Below are positions 6,793-16,121 of a DNA stretch of 64,000 nucleotides, piece after piece. Positions within the stretch are counted from its first letter, which is position 1. Each line of letters starts with the position of its first letter. The notes below the pieces were generated by a model. The model was not told the origin of the DNA, ran no database searches, and saw only the letters and a list, made by a program, of their open reading frames with translations. Source of the stretch: Betaproteobacteria bacterium (GTDB lineage Bacteria > Pseudomonadota > Gammaproteobacteria > Burkholderiales > Rhodocyclaceae); NCBI GenBank assembly GCA_009780885.1, contig WQZF01000001.1, positions 1-64,000 on the forward strand, written 5' to 3'. The position numbers and the translations under genes are program-made.

Positions 6793-8381
6793 CTTTCATG
6801 GATGCTCTCAATGAACCCGCCGCCAACGAAGCGGCCTATCGCCAATTACTGGCGGATCTCTACCAGGCTCGTCGACAAGCCCGGCTTGGCGGGTCTGCAA
6901 CCGCACGCGAGAAGCATGTCGCACGTGGAAAGATGTTGGTGCGCGAACGTATCGAGGCGCTGCTCGATGCGGGCTCCCCATTCCTTGAACTGGCCGAACT
7001 CGCCGGCGAAGGCATGTATTCCGGCGTGGGGCCTGGCGCCGGTCTGGTGACCGGCATAGGCATGATTGCGGAGCGCGCCTGCATGGTCATTGCCAACGAC
7101 CCGACCGTAAAGGGAGGCACCTATTTCGGCATGACCTGCCGCAAGCATGTGCGAGCGCAGCGTTTCGCATGGCAGCACCGCCTGCCCTGCGTAACGCTGG
7201 TAGATAGCGGCGGCGCTTTCCTTCCCGATCAGGCCAACATCTTTCCGGACGAAGGATTGTTCGGCAGCATTTTCCATAACCAGGTCGGCATGTCCGCCGA
7301 TGGCATCGCGCAGATCGCGGTGGTCATGGGCGCCTGTACCGCTGGCGGAGCCTACATTCCCGCGCTATGCGACGAAATTGTCATCGTGCGCGGCCAGGGC
7401 TTCATGCACCTGGGCGGCCCGCAATTGGTACAAGCCGCCACAGGCGAGCAGACCGACGCCGAAAGCCTGGGGGGCGCGCAAATGCACAGCAGCATCAGTG
7501 GCGTAACGGATCACCTGGCCGAAAACGACGCGCATGCCATCGCTATCACACGGAGGCTGGTAAAGGAGTTGCCTCCAATGCCGCCGCTGCGACACCCGCG
7601 CGAGGTCTCGCGCCCTCCCGCGCGCGCCCCCACGGATGTATACGCGCTGATCAACAAGGATCCGAAAAAACCCACCGATACCTCCGCCATCCTTGAGTGC
7701 CTGCTTGATGCCGGAGAGATAAGCGAATTCAAGGCTGAGTTTGGCGACACGCTGATTACCGGCTTTGCGCGCATACACGGGTATCAGGTTGGCGTGCTGG
7801 CCAACAAGGGGGTGTTGTTCACCGAAAGCGCGCTCAAGGCCACCCATTTCATTGACCTGTGTTGCAAGCGCGATGTCCCATTGTTGTTTCTGGCCGACGT
7901 ATCAGGCTTCATGGTCGGGCGCCAGGCCGAGCAGCAAGGCATCGCCAAGGCTGGCGCCAAGTTCATCACCGCAATGAGCGCGGCCCGGGTGCCCAAGTTC
8001 ACTCTCATCACCGGAGGCTCTTACGGCGCAGGCTATCTGGCGATGTGCGGTCGCGCCTATCAGCCCAATGCAATGTTCATGTGGCCCAACGGACGCGCCG
8101 CCATCATGGGGCCGGAGCAGGCTGCTACCACGCTGGCCTTGGTAAAAAAACAGAACAAACTGGCTGCCAGGGAAAGCTGGAGCGCGGAGGAAGAAGAAGC
8201 GTTCAAGGCGCCGATTCGCCAGGAATACGAGAGCTTCGCCAGTGCGAGGAATTTCGCGCGCCACCTGTGGGTGGATGGCATTCTCGACCCCGCCGAGACT
8301 CGGGAAACACTAGCCCTGCTGTTGGATTTGGCGGCTCGCCTTCCACATCAGGACACACGTTTTGGCATCTTCAGGATGTAG
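6789..8381 (+). CDS. Biotin-dependent acyl-CoA carboxylase, carboxyltransferase (beta) subunit
   Basis: A 530-residue carboxyltransferase with two crotonase-like halves. VDSGGAFLPDQANIFPDE, MGACTAGGAYIPALCDE and GGSYGAGYLAMCGRAY are typical of the methylcrotonyl-CoA/acyl-CoA carboxylase beta group. It transfers CO2 from carboxybiotin to an enoyl- or acyl-CoA. With the adjacent isovaleryl-CoA-type dehydrogenase, 3-methylcrotonyl-CoA is the most natural substrate, though geranyl- or propionyl-CoA cannot be excluded. The chosen ATG overlaps the leader frame; an in-frame ATG lies at 6798. The biotin carboxylase gene follows after 15 bp. Confidence 0.87.
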   Translation: MTFMDALNEPAANEAAYRQLLADLYQARRQARLGGSATAREKHVARGKMLVRERIEALLDAGSPFLELAELAGEGMYSGVGPGAGLVTGIGMIAERACMVIANDPTVKGGTYFGMTCRKHVRAQRFAWQHRLPCVTLVDSGGAFLPDQANIFPDEGLFGSIFHNQVGMSADGIAQIAVVMGACTAGGAYIPALCDEIVIVRGQGFMHLGGPQLVQAATGEQTDAESLGGAQMHSSISGVTDHLAENDAHAIAITRRLVKELPPMPPLRHPREVSRPPARAPTDVYALINKDPKKPTDTSAILECLLDAGEISEFKAEFGDTLITGFARIHGYQVGVLANKGVLFTESALKATHFIDLCCKRDVPLLFLADVSGFMVGRQAEQQGIAKAGAKFITAMSAARVPKFTLITGGSYGAGYLAMCGRAYQPNAMFMWPNGRAAIMGPEQAATTLALVKKQNKLAARESWSAEEEEAFKAPIRQEYESFASARNFARHLWVDGILDPAETRETLALLLDLAARLPHQDTRFGIFRM

Positions 8382-8396
8382 AAGGAATCGACAGTT

Positions 8397-10403
8397 ATGT
8401 TCAAGAAATTATTGATTGCCAACCGTGGCGAAATCGCCTGCCGCATTGCGCGTACCGCGCGCCGGATGCACCTGGATGTGGCGACCGTGCATTCCAGCGC
8501 CGACGCCTGTGCGCTGCATCTGCGTGAAATCGGTGAATCGGTGCTGATCGGCGATGGCCCCGCGCGCACGAGCTATCTGGATATCGAGGCTGTCATTGCC
8601 GCCGCCTTGAAGGTCGGCGCGCAAGCGGTACATCCCGGTTTCGGGTTTCTTTCGGAAAATCCGGCTTTCGCGCGGCGCTGCGCTGAAGAGGGGCTGCTGT
8701 TCATCGGCCCCACGCCCGAGACGCTGGCCCTGTTCGGCAATAAGGCGCAAGCCAAGGCCCTGGCCGAGAAGCTCGGCATTCCGACCGCTGGCGGCTTGCG
8801 CGAACCCTCCGATGATCCACAAACGCTGCTCGCCGCCCTGAAGCATTTGCCGACGCCCTACATCCTCAAGGCAGTGGCTGGCGGCGGCGGCAAAGGCATG
8901 CGCGTGGTACGCAGCAAAACACATTTGCGCGATGCCATCGAAGCCGCGATTCGCGAAGGCCGCTCCTCTTTCGGCGACGGGCGATTGATCGCCGAGCGCT
9001 ACCTCGACGCGCCACGCCACATCGAAGTACAAATTCTTGGCGACGGACAGGGCGAGGTCACGCACCTGTTCGACCGCGAATGTACGCTCCAGCGCCGGCA
9101 TCAGAAAGTCATCGAGGAGGCGCCGGTCACCAGCCTGCCCGACGAGATACGACGCCAGTTGTGGCAACACGCAATCACGCTGGGCCAGGCGACCCGGTAC
9201 CTGGGCCTGGGAACAGTGGAATTTGCCGTGACCAGCAACGAGGTCGTTTTCCTCGAAGTCAACCCGCGCCTGCAAGTGGAGCACCCGGTTACCGAGGCGG
9301 TCACGGGGCTGGACCTGGTAGAACACCAAATCAGCACCGTAGTCGAGCATCGTTTGTCGGTCAGGGCGCCAGGCCAGACACAAGGCGTCGCGATACAAGC
9401 GCGCCTGTATGCTGAAGACCCGCGTACGAACTTCACGCCATCGACCGGGTTGCTGCAAGCGTTTGCTCCCCCGGCAGCGCTGGCTCGCGTGGATGCGGGC
9501 GTAGACAGCGGTTCGGAGATCACTCCTTACTACGACCCGATGATCGCCAAATTCATCGCCCATGGCGCTGACCGGCACAAGGCCATCGACCGGTTGCAGG
9601 CGGCCCTGCGCCAAACGACGGCACTGGGAGTAACGCACAACCAGGATTTTCTGATCGATTTGCTCTCGCAACCGGACGTACGCGAAAACCGGGTCAGCAC
9701 CGAATTCATCGATCAGTGGCTCTCCACCATCGAATACCCGCAGCCGGAGGCGCGCGTGCTCGCTGCTATTGCGGTTTCATGCCTGACGCACATGCGCGAT
9801 ACCGGGGAGCGCCCGCCCTCGGTATGGAGCGCATGGTCGGACTTCACGGCCTGGCGCACACGAAGCGCAGCAGCGGACGATGCCTTGCCCTGTGCCGCTC
9901 CCGCTGGTCCCATCTGGATCCTGCGCGCCGATGCCAAAACGTCGTGGAAAATCGCCTTCACGTCGAGTCCGGACGATGGTTTGTGCGTATGGATAGACGG
10001 CACGCCGCACACCGTGCAGCTTTCGCAAAACCAGATTGCAACCGGTTTGGTGAGCGTGGATGGGATCACTTTTGCAAGTCAATGCCTGAGAGAGGGTTCC
10101 GATATCCACGCGCGCGTAGAAGACCGCAACTACCATTTCGAACTCATCCCCGTTACGCAAGGATCCGGCGCTGCAGCGGCTGCGCACCACGGTGCGGTGC
10201 GCGCGCCGATGATGGGACAGATCATCGCGATCCACGTACAACCCGGCCAGGCAGTACAGGCAGGCGACAAGCTTGCCATCCTTGAATCGATGAAGATGGA
10301 AATAACCCTGTTTGCGCCGGTAGCCGGAATCGTCAAATCGGTAGACTGCCAGATTCAATCGAAGGTCGAGCGCAACCATACGCTGTTTAACATCGAAGCC
10401 TGA
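8397..10403 (+). CDS. Acyl-CoA carboxylase biotin carboxylase/BCCP (alpha) subunit
   Basis: A 668-residue two-function subunit. The ATP-grasp biotin carboxylase domain occupies about residues 1–445 (LLIANRGEIACRI, AVAGGGGKGMR, EVNPRLQVEHPVTE). A linker/BT domain follows, then a C-terminal biotinyl carrier domain with the acceptor Lys at about 633 in ESMKME. It carboxylates its own biotin with ATP and bicarbonate and supplies the beta subunit encoded just upstream. The length is normal for methylcrotonyl-CoA carboxylase alpha chains. Confidence 0.9.
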   Translation: MFKKLLIANRGEIACRIARTARRMHLDVATVHSSADACALHLREIGESVLIGDGPARTSYLDIEAVIAAALKVGAQAVHPGFGFLSENPAFARRCAEEGLLFIGPTPETLALFGNKAQAKALAEKLGIPTAGGLREPSDDPQTLLAALKHLPTPYILKAVAGGGGKGMRVVRSKTHLRDAIEAAIREGRSSFGDGRLIAERYLDAPRHIEVQILGDGQGEVTHLFDRECTLQRRHQKVIEEAPVTSLPDEIRRQLWQHAITLGQATRYLGLGTVEFAVTSNEVVFLEVNPRLQVEHPVTEAVTGLDLVEHQISTVVEHRLSVRAPGQTQGVAIQARLYAEDPRTNFTPSTGLLQAFAPPAALARVDAGVDSGSEITPYYDPMIAKFIAHGADRHKAIDRLQAALRQTTALGVTHNQDFLIDLLSQPDVRENRVSTEFIDQWLSTIEYPQPEARVLAAIAVSCLTHMRDTGERPPSVWSAWSDFTAWRTRSAAADDALPCAAPAGPIWILRADAKTSWKIAFTSSPDDGLCVWIDGTPHTVQLSQNQIATGLVSVDGITFASQCLREGSDIHARVEDRNYHFELIPVTQGSGAAAAAHHGAVRAPMMGQIIAIHVQPGQAVQAGDKLAILESMKMEITLFAPVAGIVKSVDCQIQSKVERNHTLFNIEA

Positions 10404-10505
10404 AATAAGCGATTTCCTGCGCACAGGCCGCACAAGGCTCGCTTTGGTCGGAGCGCCCGACTTCCGCGCATCGGCAGCCGGGTTGGGCGGCGGTTCATTG
10501 AAATT

Positions 10506-11138
10506 TCACTTGTGCCGGATCGCCGACCTGGGTGCCGCCATGGGTTCTTGAACTCCGATCGCCCCTGCCACCAGTCTTTCATGGAGCTTGACGAGCTTGG
10601 CTTGCGAAAGCCGCCCGTCCGGCCTGTACCAGTTGCTCACGCCTGTAAGCATGGCCAGCACGGCGTAACTGGTGACCTTCGCATCGCGAATCGTCCAATA
10701 CCCTGCCTTGGCGCCTTGTGAAAGGATGGACTGCAGGTACGCCTCGTAGCGCTTGCGCAGCGCGATCACGCGGACGTACTGCTGCGGGGAAAGGCTACGC
10801 AACTCCATGTTGCCGATGAAGACTTCTTCCTTGCGCGCCGTGTGCCATTCGGTATGGAAACGCACGAAAGCGAACAGCTTTTCGCGTGGATCGGCGATGG
10901 GGGACACTTGTGCGTCGAGATCCGACAGCAACTCGTGCAGGGTGCTCTCCAGCAGGACGGACAGGAATTCCTGTTTTTGCGGGATGTAGTTATAAAGCGA
11001 ACCAAGCTTGAGATTGACATCGGCGGCCAGATCCCGAAGGTTCATCGCTTCAAAGCCGTAACGAAAAATGCGCGCAATCGCAGCCTTGCGTATCGCGCGC
11101 ATCGTGTCAGCGCCGCTGACGCCTGGAGGACGCGCCAT
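10506..11138 (-). CDS. TetR-family transcriptional regulator of the acyl-CoA island
   Basis: A 210-residue TetR/AcrR regulator. An N-terminal helix-turn-helix (RAIRKAAIARIFRYGFEAMNL … GSLYNYIPQKQEFL) is followed by a helical ligand domain. The ATG at 11138 is chosen because homologous helices begin right after it; the longer frame to 11273 runs into the next gene. It faces the carboxylase operon tail to tail, and the two palindromes in the 6.4–6.6 kb spacer are its probable targets. The inferred inducer is an acyl-CoA intermediate. Confidence 0.82.
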   Translation of the reverse strand: MARPPGVSGADTMRAIRKAAIARIFRYGFEAMNLRDLAADVNLKLGSLYNYIPQKQEFLSVLLESTLHELLSDLDAQVSPIADPREKLFAFVRFHTEWHTARKEEVFIGNMELRSLSPQQYVRVIALRKRYEAYLQSILSQGAKAGYWTIRDAKVTSYAVLAMLTGVSNWYRPDGRLSQAKLVKLHERLVAGAIGVQEPMAAPRSAIRHK

Positions 11139-11183
11139 TTTGTGTGGTGTCCTGGGTAGTGTGAGCAGCAACCGCGCCTGACT

Positions 11184-11202
11184 GGGCAGCATGTTGCTGC
11201 CC
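11184..11202. other. Perfect hairpin after the FHA gene
   Basis: GGGCAGCA-TGT-TGCTGCCC lies four bases past the stop of the FHA-domain gene. It lacks a T-run in that gene's direction, so it is a 3' stem rather than a standard terminator. GTTTTC follows it on the plus strand. Confidence 0.4.
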
Positions 11203-11206
11203 GTTT

Positions 11207-12142
11207 TCAGAAATGCTCGAACTCGACCAGTTCGACATCCCCGCTGTGCCTGGGCAGCACGAAGGCAATGCATCCTCGACCGAAAAGTCCCATTTCGCTT
11301 CGATGGACCAGAACTTCCGGGTTTCCGCCAGCGGTGAGGTAGGTGCCGTTGCTGCTCTGGTCGATCAGGACGAAATACTCGCCGTTATATTCGATCCGGG
11401 CATGAACGCGCGAGGCGCGGCGGTCGCTCAGGACGATCTCGCACTGGCCTCCGTCACGGCCCATAAGGATTTTCTGCTTCTTCTGGGGGCTCAGGGTGAT
11501 TTCCCTCCCCTGATGATGCAGCACCAGGCGGATCTCCACCGGGGCTTCGCGCACATCCACATCCTTCTTGGGAGAGGGGCTGCTGCTCCTGCTTGGAGGC
11601 CATTGACTCGGCAAATCGTTTTGCCATTCGATCTCATAGATGATGTGCGGTTTTTCATTCGCCGGCAATCCGTTGTCGGAAGGCAGGAATACCGGTGCGA
11701 GAACCGTGGTACGCAGGTCTTCGGGCAGCGCCTCGAAAATGCCGTTGCCGACAAAAATCTGCCCCGCTCCGGCACACTGCCGCAGGGACATCGCCGCTTC
11801 AAAGGCGTTCCCGGTCCAGCCCTTTTTGGTTTTTTCCGCCACTCCCAGTTCTGCTCCGATCCGGACGTTGAGCTTGACGCCGGAGTCGGGCGGCAAGGCG
11901 GTGACCCGCTGCTGCATCTGGACGACGGCGTACAGCATGCTTTCCGCAGTGTCGAAACTTGCCACGAGCATGCTGTTGTCGAGCACCACGAGAATGTTGC
12001 CGTTGCATGCCTCGACGGTGCGCTCCATTCGTTTGATGTAGCGCTCGATCAGATACATCGCTTCCGTAGTGCCGAGTCGTGTCTTCAGCATGGGGTCTTC
12101 GAGAACTTCGGCAAGGACAATGGCGCGTTCGTCGGTACTCAT
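11207..12142 (-). CDS. Degenerate class III cyclase-like domain fused to an FHA domain
   Basis: A 311-residue protein. The N-terminal part (about 1–170) aligns with adenylate/guanylate cyclase folds (VVLDNSMLVASF, LNVRIGAELGVAEKTKKGWTG). It does not show the usual paired metal-binding Asp motifs, so it is probably a non-catalytic sensor. The C-terminal part (about 225–300) is an FHA phosphothreonine-binding domain with MGRDGGQCEIVLSDRRASRV, HARI and SSNGTY. The ATG at 12142 has GGAAG eight bases upstream. It likely signals through protein phosphorylation, but no kinase is nearby. Confidence 0.72.
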   Translation of the reverse strand: MSTDERAIVLAEVLEDPMLKTRLGTTEAMYLIERYIKRMERTVEACNGNILVVLDNSMLVASFDTAESMLYAVVQMQQRVTALPPDSGVKLNVRIGAELGVAEKTKKGWTGNAFEAAMSLRQCAGAGQIFVGNGIFEALPEDLRTTVLAPVFLPSDNGLPANEKPHIIYEIEWQNDLPSQWPPSRSSSPSPKKDVDVREAPVEIRLVLHHQGREITLSPQKKQKILMGRDGGQCEIVLSDRRASRVHARIEYNGEYFVLIDQSSNGTYLTAGGNPEVLVHRSEMGLFGRGCIAFVLPRHSGDVELVEFEHF

Positions 12143-12216
12143 GATGTTTACTTCCAGAAGGGCGTTGACTTGAAACAAGGGTTAGTAGAAGGGGCGTTGG
12201 CTACCGCTTTCCATAT

Positions 12217-13137
12217 TTACCACAGATCGTCCGGAAATTGCGACTCCAGGGTTCCCGCGCCCTGCTTCCGCTGCGCGGTGATATCGAGATTCCTGAAATC
12301 GAACAGGGAAGTATCGGCCAGATGGGATGGAACGACATCGGCAAGTGCCGCAAACACGGAGCCGGTGCGTCCGGGGTGCTGCCGTTCCCATTCCTGAACC
12401 ATTTCGCGGATTTTCTGGCGCTGGAGATTTTCCTGGCTTCCGCAAAGATTACAGGGAATGATCGGAAAATTCATCCCCCTCGCGTAACGTGCAATATCGG
12501 CCTCGTTGCAGTAGGCAAGCGGGCGAATGACAATATGATTTCCATCGTCGGTTGCGAGCTTGGGGGGCATGGCCTTGAGTTTGCCGCCGAAGAAAAGATT
12601 GAGAAAGAAGGTGTGAACGATGTCGTCGCGGTGGTGTCCAAGCGCAATCTTGTTTGCGCCGAGCTCTTTCGCGGTGCGGTAGATGATGCCACGCCGCAGC
12701 CGTGAACAGAGTGAGCAGGTGGTTTTTCCGTCGGGAATCTTTTCCTTGACGATCGAATAGGTGTCTTGGGTGACGATGCGGTAATCGACTTCCAGGCGCT
12801 CAAACCAGGCCGGCAGGATATCTGCCGGGAAGCCCGGCTGCTTCTGGTCGAGATTCATCGCGATCAGGCGAAAATCGACCGGCGCGCGCGCTTGCAGGAT
12901 TTTCAGCAGGGAAAGCAGGGTGTGCGAATCCTTGCCGCCGGAAACGCAGACGAGGATGGTATCCCCGGCCTCGATCATCCGATAGTCCCCGATGGCCTTG
13001 CCGACCCGGGTAAGCAGACGCTTTTCCAGACCTTCCAGCGAGCGCGAGCGTGCGGGCGCGTCCGCACGCTCTTTCCGGAACGCTTTTGCCGGAGTAAGGC
13101 TGATTTCAGAGATGCGCGCTGCGTCCGCCGTCAACAT
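12217..13137 (-). CDS. ttcA: tRNA 2-thiocytidine(32) synthetase TtcA
   Basis: A 306-residue TtcA protein that thiolates C32 of certain tRNAs using an ATP-pyrophosphatase fold and a [4Fe-4S] cluster. The PP-loop SGGKDS lies at about 66–71. The CSLC pair and the later PCNLCGSQ supply cluster cysteines, and GHHRDD is also present. The ATG at 13137 gives the family length and overlaps the upstream reductase by 32 bp. The longer frame to 13257 runs through that gene. Confidence 0.92.
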   Translation of the reverse strand: MLTADAARISEISLTPAKAFRKERADAPARSRSLEGLEKRLLTRVGKAIGDYRMIEAGDTILVCVSGGKDSHTLLSLLKILQARAPVDFRLIAMNLDQKQPGFPADILPAWFERLEVDYRIVTQDTYSIVKEKIPDGKTTCSLCSRLRRGIIYRTAKELGANKIALGHHRDDIVHTFFLNLFFGGKLKAMPPKLATDDGNHIVIRPLAYCNEADIARYARGMNFPIIPCNLCGSQENLQRQKIREMVQEWERQHPGRTGSVFAALADVVPSHLADTSLFDFRNLDITAQRKQGAGTLESQFPDDLW

Positions 13138-13846
13138 TGAGGATTTGTCCTGTGATGTAAGAGGCATCGTCGAGAAGGAAGGAAACCGCACGCGCGATGT
13201 CCTCCGCCGTGCCTTCGCGCCTGAGCAGGGAGTGTTCGACGATGGAGCGCCGTTCATCCCCGGAAAACAGGCGTCCGTCCTCAGGCCAGAGAATGGCGCC
13301 CGGCGATACCGCGTTGACGCGGACTTCCGGCGCCAGCTCGATGGCCAGGGCGCGGGTCAGAGTGAGCAGGGCGCCCTTGGTTGCGCAATAGAGCGGATAG
13401 CCGGCAAACGGTTTTTCGGCGTGGATATCGACGATATTGACAATCGCGCCGCGCGTCGCGCGCAGATCGGGCGCGAGGGCCTGGGAAAGGAAAAAGGGCG
13501 CCTGGAAATTGCTGCCGACGATATCGTTCCAGATCTCCGGATCGACACTTCCCAGCGGCGTCGGATAAAAAGAGGATGCGTTGTTGACGAGCGCGTCGAT
13601 GCGCCCGAATCGCTCCCGCGCCGTGGAGGCGAGTTGCTCCAGTTCGGGAAGCCGGCACAGATCGGCCGCAGCGGCGCAGGCGGAACCGGGGCGCAGCGCG
13701 TTCAGTTGCGCCGTCAGGTCTTTTGCCGCAGCGCCGTTGTTGCGGTAATGCACGACGACATTCGCGCCCGCAGCATGCAGGTGAACGGCAATCGCGCGGC
13801 CAATGCGCCGCGCGGCTCCGGTAATGAGGACGGTTTTGCTGTTCAA
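13106..13846 (-). CDS. folM: Pteridine/dihydrofolate reductase, FolM-like SDR
   Basis: A 246-residue short-chain dehydrogenase. [12 protein letters not shown] binds [17 protein letters not shown] is the pteridine-reductase signature, and the YCATK catalytic pair follows. It should reduce dihydrobiopterin or dihydromonapterin. I chose a TTG start at 13846 with AGGGG six bases upstream; no ATG fits the family start and the long frame to 13966 has no homology. It diverges from midA across a repeat-filled spacer and precedes ttcA. Confidence 0.85.
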   Translation of the reverse strand: MNSKTVLITGAARRIGRAIAVHLHAAGANVVVHYRNNGAAAKDLTAQLNALRPGSACAAAADLCRLPELEQLASTARERFGRIDALVNNASSFYPTPLGSVDPEIWNDIVGSNFQAPFFLSQALAPDLRATRGAIVNIVDIHAEKPFAGYPLYCATKGALLTLTRALAIELAPEVRVNAVSPGAILWPEDGRLFSGDERRSIVEHSLLRREGTAEDIARAVSFLLDDASYITGQILNVDGGRSAHL

Positions 13847-13989
13847 GGCTACCCCTGTATTTCTTTGATGTCGTGTTTCCCGCTGTTCGTGCCGATGTGC
13901 CGGGCCGGGCAGGACGAGACAGCAGCAGGACCTTGTATTATGGGCTTTTATTCTTGTTCTTTCCATTATTTCCTGGATTCAAGTCTTTG

Positions 13990-14150
13990 GGATACTCTGA
14001 ACAAGTCACCGCGCCGCGCGCATCTGCGGAGTTGGGCGGTCTGCGGCGTTGCAAATCCTCGCGATACCTTCAGGGTTCGCTGTGGTTTGCGTCTTGCATC
14101 CCATCCCAACCCGCAGCGCACGCTTACCGCTCGACTTATTCAGAGGTTCC
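13990..14150 (+). repeat. Long inverted-end repeat, copy A1
   Basis: The unit begins GGATACTCTGAACAAGTC and ends with the near-complement GACTTATTCAGAGGTTCC, 161 bp in all. It fills most of the 313-bp spacer between folM and midA; nothing else is evident there. Apparent small frames inside it recur in each copy and are not genes. Copies lie at 15396 and, inverted, at 16534, with an end fragment at 3494. Confidence 0.85.
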
Positions 14151-14159
14151 CTTGCAGTC

Positions 14160-15386
14160 ATGTCATTTTCTTCTCTTTCTCCTGTTTTTCTTCCCGGTCC
14201 AACGCCTGAATCGCTCGCCCGGAGTGCGCGGACGTCCGCGTTGATTGCCGATGAAATCGCCACGCAGGGAGGATGGATTCCATTTGCGCGCTATATGGAA
14301 CTCGCGCTTTATGCGCCGGGTCTGGGTTATTACTCTGGAAGCACGCAGAAATTCGGCGCGAGCGGGGATTTCGTCACCGCGCCGGAATTGACTCCCTTGT
14401 TCGCGCAAACACTGGCGGCGCAGGCTGAAGAGGCGATGCGTTCAAGCGCGCCCCATATCCTCGAAGCGGGCGCCGGATCGGGAGCGCTGGCGGCGGATTT
14501 GCTGCTGGAACTGGAACGGCGCGGCGCCTTGCCCGACTCGTATGCGATTCTCGAACTTTCCGGCGATCTGCGGCGGCGCCAGGAAGAAAGGCTTGCGGCG
14601 AAGGCGCGGCACCTGTTGTCGCGCGTCGTCTGGCGCGATACCTTGCCGGTGCGCTTTGATGGGCTGGTGTTGGCCAACGAATTGCTCGACGCCCTGCCGG
14701 TGCATATTGTCGTCTGGCGCGAAGACGCTATTTATGAAAAGGGCGTAAGTTTCGGGCAGGAAGGATTTTTCTGGGCCGAACGTCCTGCACGCGGCGCCCT
14801 GCTGGAGCGCGCTCAGGCTATCGTCACGGAAAAAGGCATGGACGGCGGGAGTGAGCCGGAAAACCATCTGTTTTTATGCGAATTGCCTTACACGAGCGAG
14901 ATTGGGCTTGCAGGCATGGCCTGGGTGGCTACCTGGGGCGAAATTTTGGGGAAAGGCGTTGTTTTGCTGCTCGATTACGGTTTTCCCCGGCGCGAGTTCT
15001 ATCACCCGCAACGCTCCGAGGGGACGCTGATGTGCCATTACCGGCACCGCGCCCACGCCGATCCGTTCTTTCTGCCGGGGGAGCAGGATATTACGGCGCA
15101 CGTCGATTTCAGTGCGCTTGCCGAGGCGGCAACCGGGGCCGGAATGGATCTGCTCGGGTATACGCAGCAGGCGACTTTCCTGCTCAACTGCGGCCTGACC
15201 GAAATTCTGGCCCGTACCCCGGCCGAAGATGTACGGCGTTTCCTGCCCTTGTCGAATGTGGTGCAACGTTTGATTTCTCCCGCCGAAATGGGAGAGCTTT
15301 TCAAGGTCATTGCCTTCGGCCGGGGAATCCCCCGGGGCAAGGCCCTGTTGGGATTCGTTCGCGGGGATCGTTCCCACGTCCTTTGA
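14160..15386 (+). CDS. MidA-family (DUF185) SAM-dependent protein arginine methyltransferase
   Basis: A 408-residue homologue of mitochondrial MidA/NDUFAF7, which dimethylates an arginine of a complex I subunit. GYYSGSTQKFGASGDFVTAP, LEAGAGSGALAADLL and LDYGFPRREFYHP are family motifs. The bacterial role is unproven. The ATG at 14160 lies just after repeat A1, and an upstream extension would be encoded by the repeat. The gene diverges from folM, a common betaproteobacterial arrangement, and is followed within 10 bp by repeat A2. Confidence 0.85.
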   Translation: MSFSSLSPVFLPGPTPESLARSARTSALIADEIATQGGWIPFARYMELALYAPGLGYYSGSTQKFGASGDFVTAPELTPLFAQTLAAQAEEAMRSSAPHILEAGAGSGALAADLLLELERRGALPDSYAILELSGDLRRRQEERLAAKARHLLSRVVWRDTLPVRFDGLVLANELLDALPVHIVVWREDAIYEKGVSFGQEGFFWAERPARGALLERAQAIVTEKGMDGGSEPENHLFLCELPYTSEIGLAGMAWVATWGEILGKGVVLLLDYGFPRREFYHPQRSEGTLMCHYRHRAHADPFFLPGEQDITAHVDFSALAEAATGAGMDLLGYTQQATFLLNCGLTEILARTPAEDVRRFLPLSNVVQRLISPAEMGELFKVIAFGRGIPRGKALLGFVRGDRSHVL

Positions 15387-15395
15387 TTGGTAAAA

Positions 15396-15637
15396 GGACA
15401 CTCAGAACAAGTCACCGCGCCGCGTGCCTCCTGCCGAGCCGCCTCAAGGGAGGCACATGCCCACTCGGGGGGCAGCGAACGATAGTGAGCGTGGGGGGCG
15501 TTATATCCATCTGGGGAGTTGGGCGGTCTGCGGCGTTGCAAATCCTCGCCATAGCGACGGCTATGGCTGCGGTTTGCGCCTTGCATCCCATCCCAATCCG
15601 CAGCGCACGCTTACCGCTCGACTTATTCAGAGTGTCC
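15396..15637 (+). repeat. Long inverted-end repeat, copy A2
   Basis: A 242-bp copy of the repeat at 13990 with ends GGACACTCAGAACAAGTC and GACTTATTCAGAGTGTCC. It is longer by an internal stretch (about 15427–15515) of GC-rich sequence that contains GGGAGGCACATGCCC-like palindromic segments. It occupies most of the 322-bp gap between midA and the first small YjfB-like gene. Confidence 0.85.
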
Positions 15638-15656
15638 TAAAAGGAGGAAAACTTCC

Positions 15657-15683
15657 TTTACTTTTGTTTTCGAGGGGCGATAA
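15657..15683 (+). promoter_or_regulatory. Sigma28-like promoter of small gene 1
   Basis: TTTA at 15657–15660, 15 bp, then GGCGATAA at 15676–15683 resembles the flagellar sigma28 pattern TAAA-N15-GCCGATAA. The same TTTAYTTTT-N10-GSCGATA arrangement recurs before the paralogous gene at 16122. Confidence 0.5.
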
Positions 15684-15708
15684 TGGAGGGGAACGAAAGG
15701 AGAAAAAC

Positions 15709-15915
15709 ATGGAAACTTCAACAGTCTCAAGCCCCACAATGGCGATGATGCAGCCCTATCAGGCGAATCAGGCGTCCAATCAGACGAACCAGGTCAACCA
15801 ATCCAACAACACGGCGACGCAGCAGGCGTCGGCGACCCAGACGGTTCAGTCCTTGCCGGAACCCCAGCGGGTCAATCCGCCGAATCTGGGACAAAAGGTC
15901 GACTTTTTCGCCTGA
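15709..15915 (+). CDS. Small Gln/Asn-rich YjfB-like protein
   Basis: A 68-residue protein with a strong ribosome site (AAAGGAG, seven bases before the ATG). The middle is unusually rich in Gln, Asn and Thr (NQASNQTNQVNQSNN). The C-terminal NPPNLGQKVDFF matches the NPAHLGQTIDLF end of the YjfB-family protein encoded just downstream, so the two are paralogues or share a C-terminal motif. The promoter resembles a flagellar class, suggesting a motility-linked role. Confidence 0.7.
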   Translation: METSTVSSPTMAMMQPYQANQASNQTNQVNQSNNTATQQASATQTVQSLPEPQRVNPPNLGQKVDFFA

Positions 15916-15945
15916 GTTTTTCAGCGCTTCTTCACAGTACTGCTC

Positions 15946-15983
15946 GCCGCAAACGGTAGAAAATGCCGTTTGCGGCGGTTTTT
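15946..15983 (+). terminator. Rho-independent terminator after small gene 1
   Basis: GCCGCAAACGG, an eight-base loop and GCCGTTTGCGGC form a strong stem followed by GGTTTTT. Confidence 0.85.
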
Positions 15984-16063
15984 GCGCCGGAAGAATTTTT
16001 CGGACGGCTCCGCCGGATTCCACTGCAGTGTGCGCTTTGACACGCTTGCGTTGTGGATCGTCC

Positions 16064-16090
16064 TTTATTTTTCCACAAGCTCGCCGATAG
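16064..16090 (+). promoter_or_regulatory. Sigma28-like promoter of the yjfB-like gene
   Basis: TTTA at 16064–16067, 15 bp, then GCCGATAG at 16083–16090. The -10 box matches the sigma28 consensus GCCGATAA at seven of eight positions. Confidence 0.55.
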
Positions 16091-16121
16091 TAAAAGAGCA
16101 ACGGACGAAAGGAGTGTTTTC

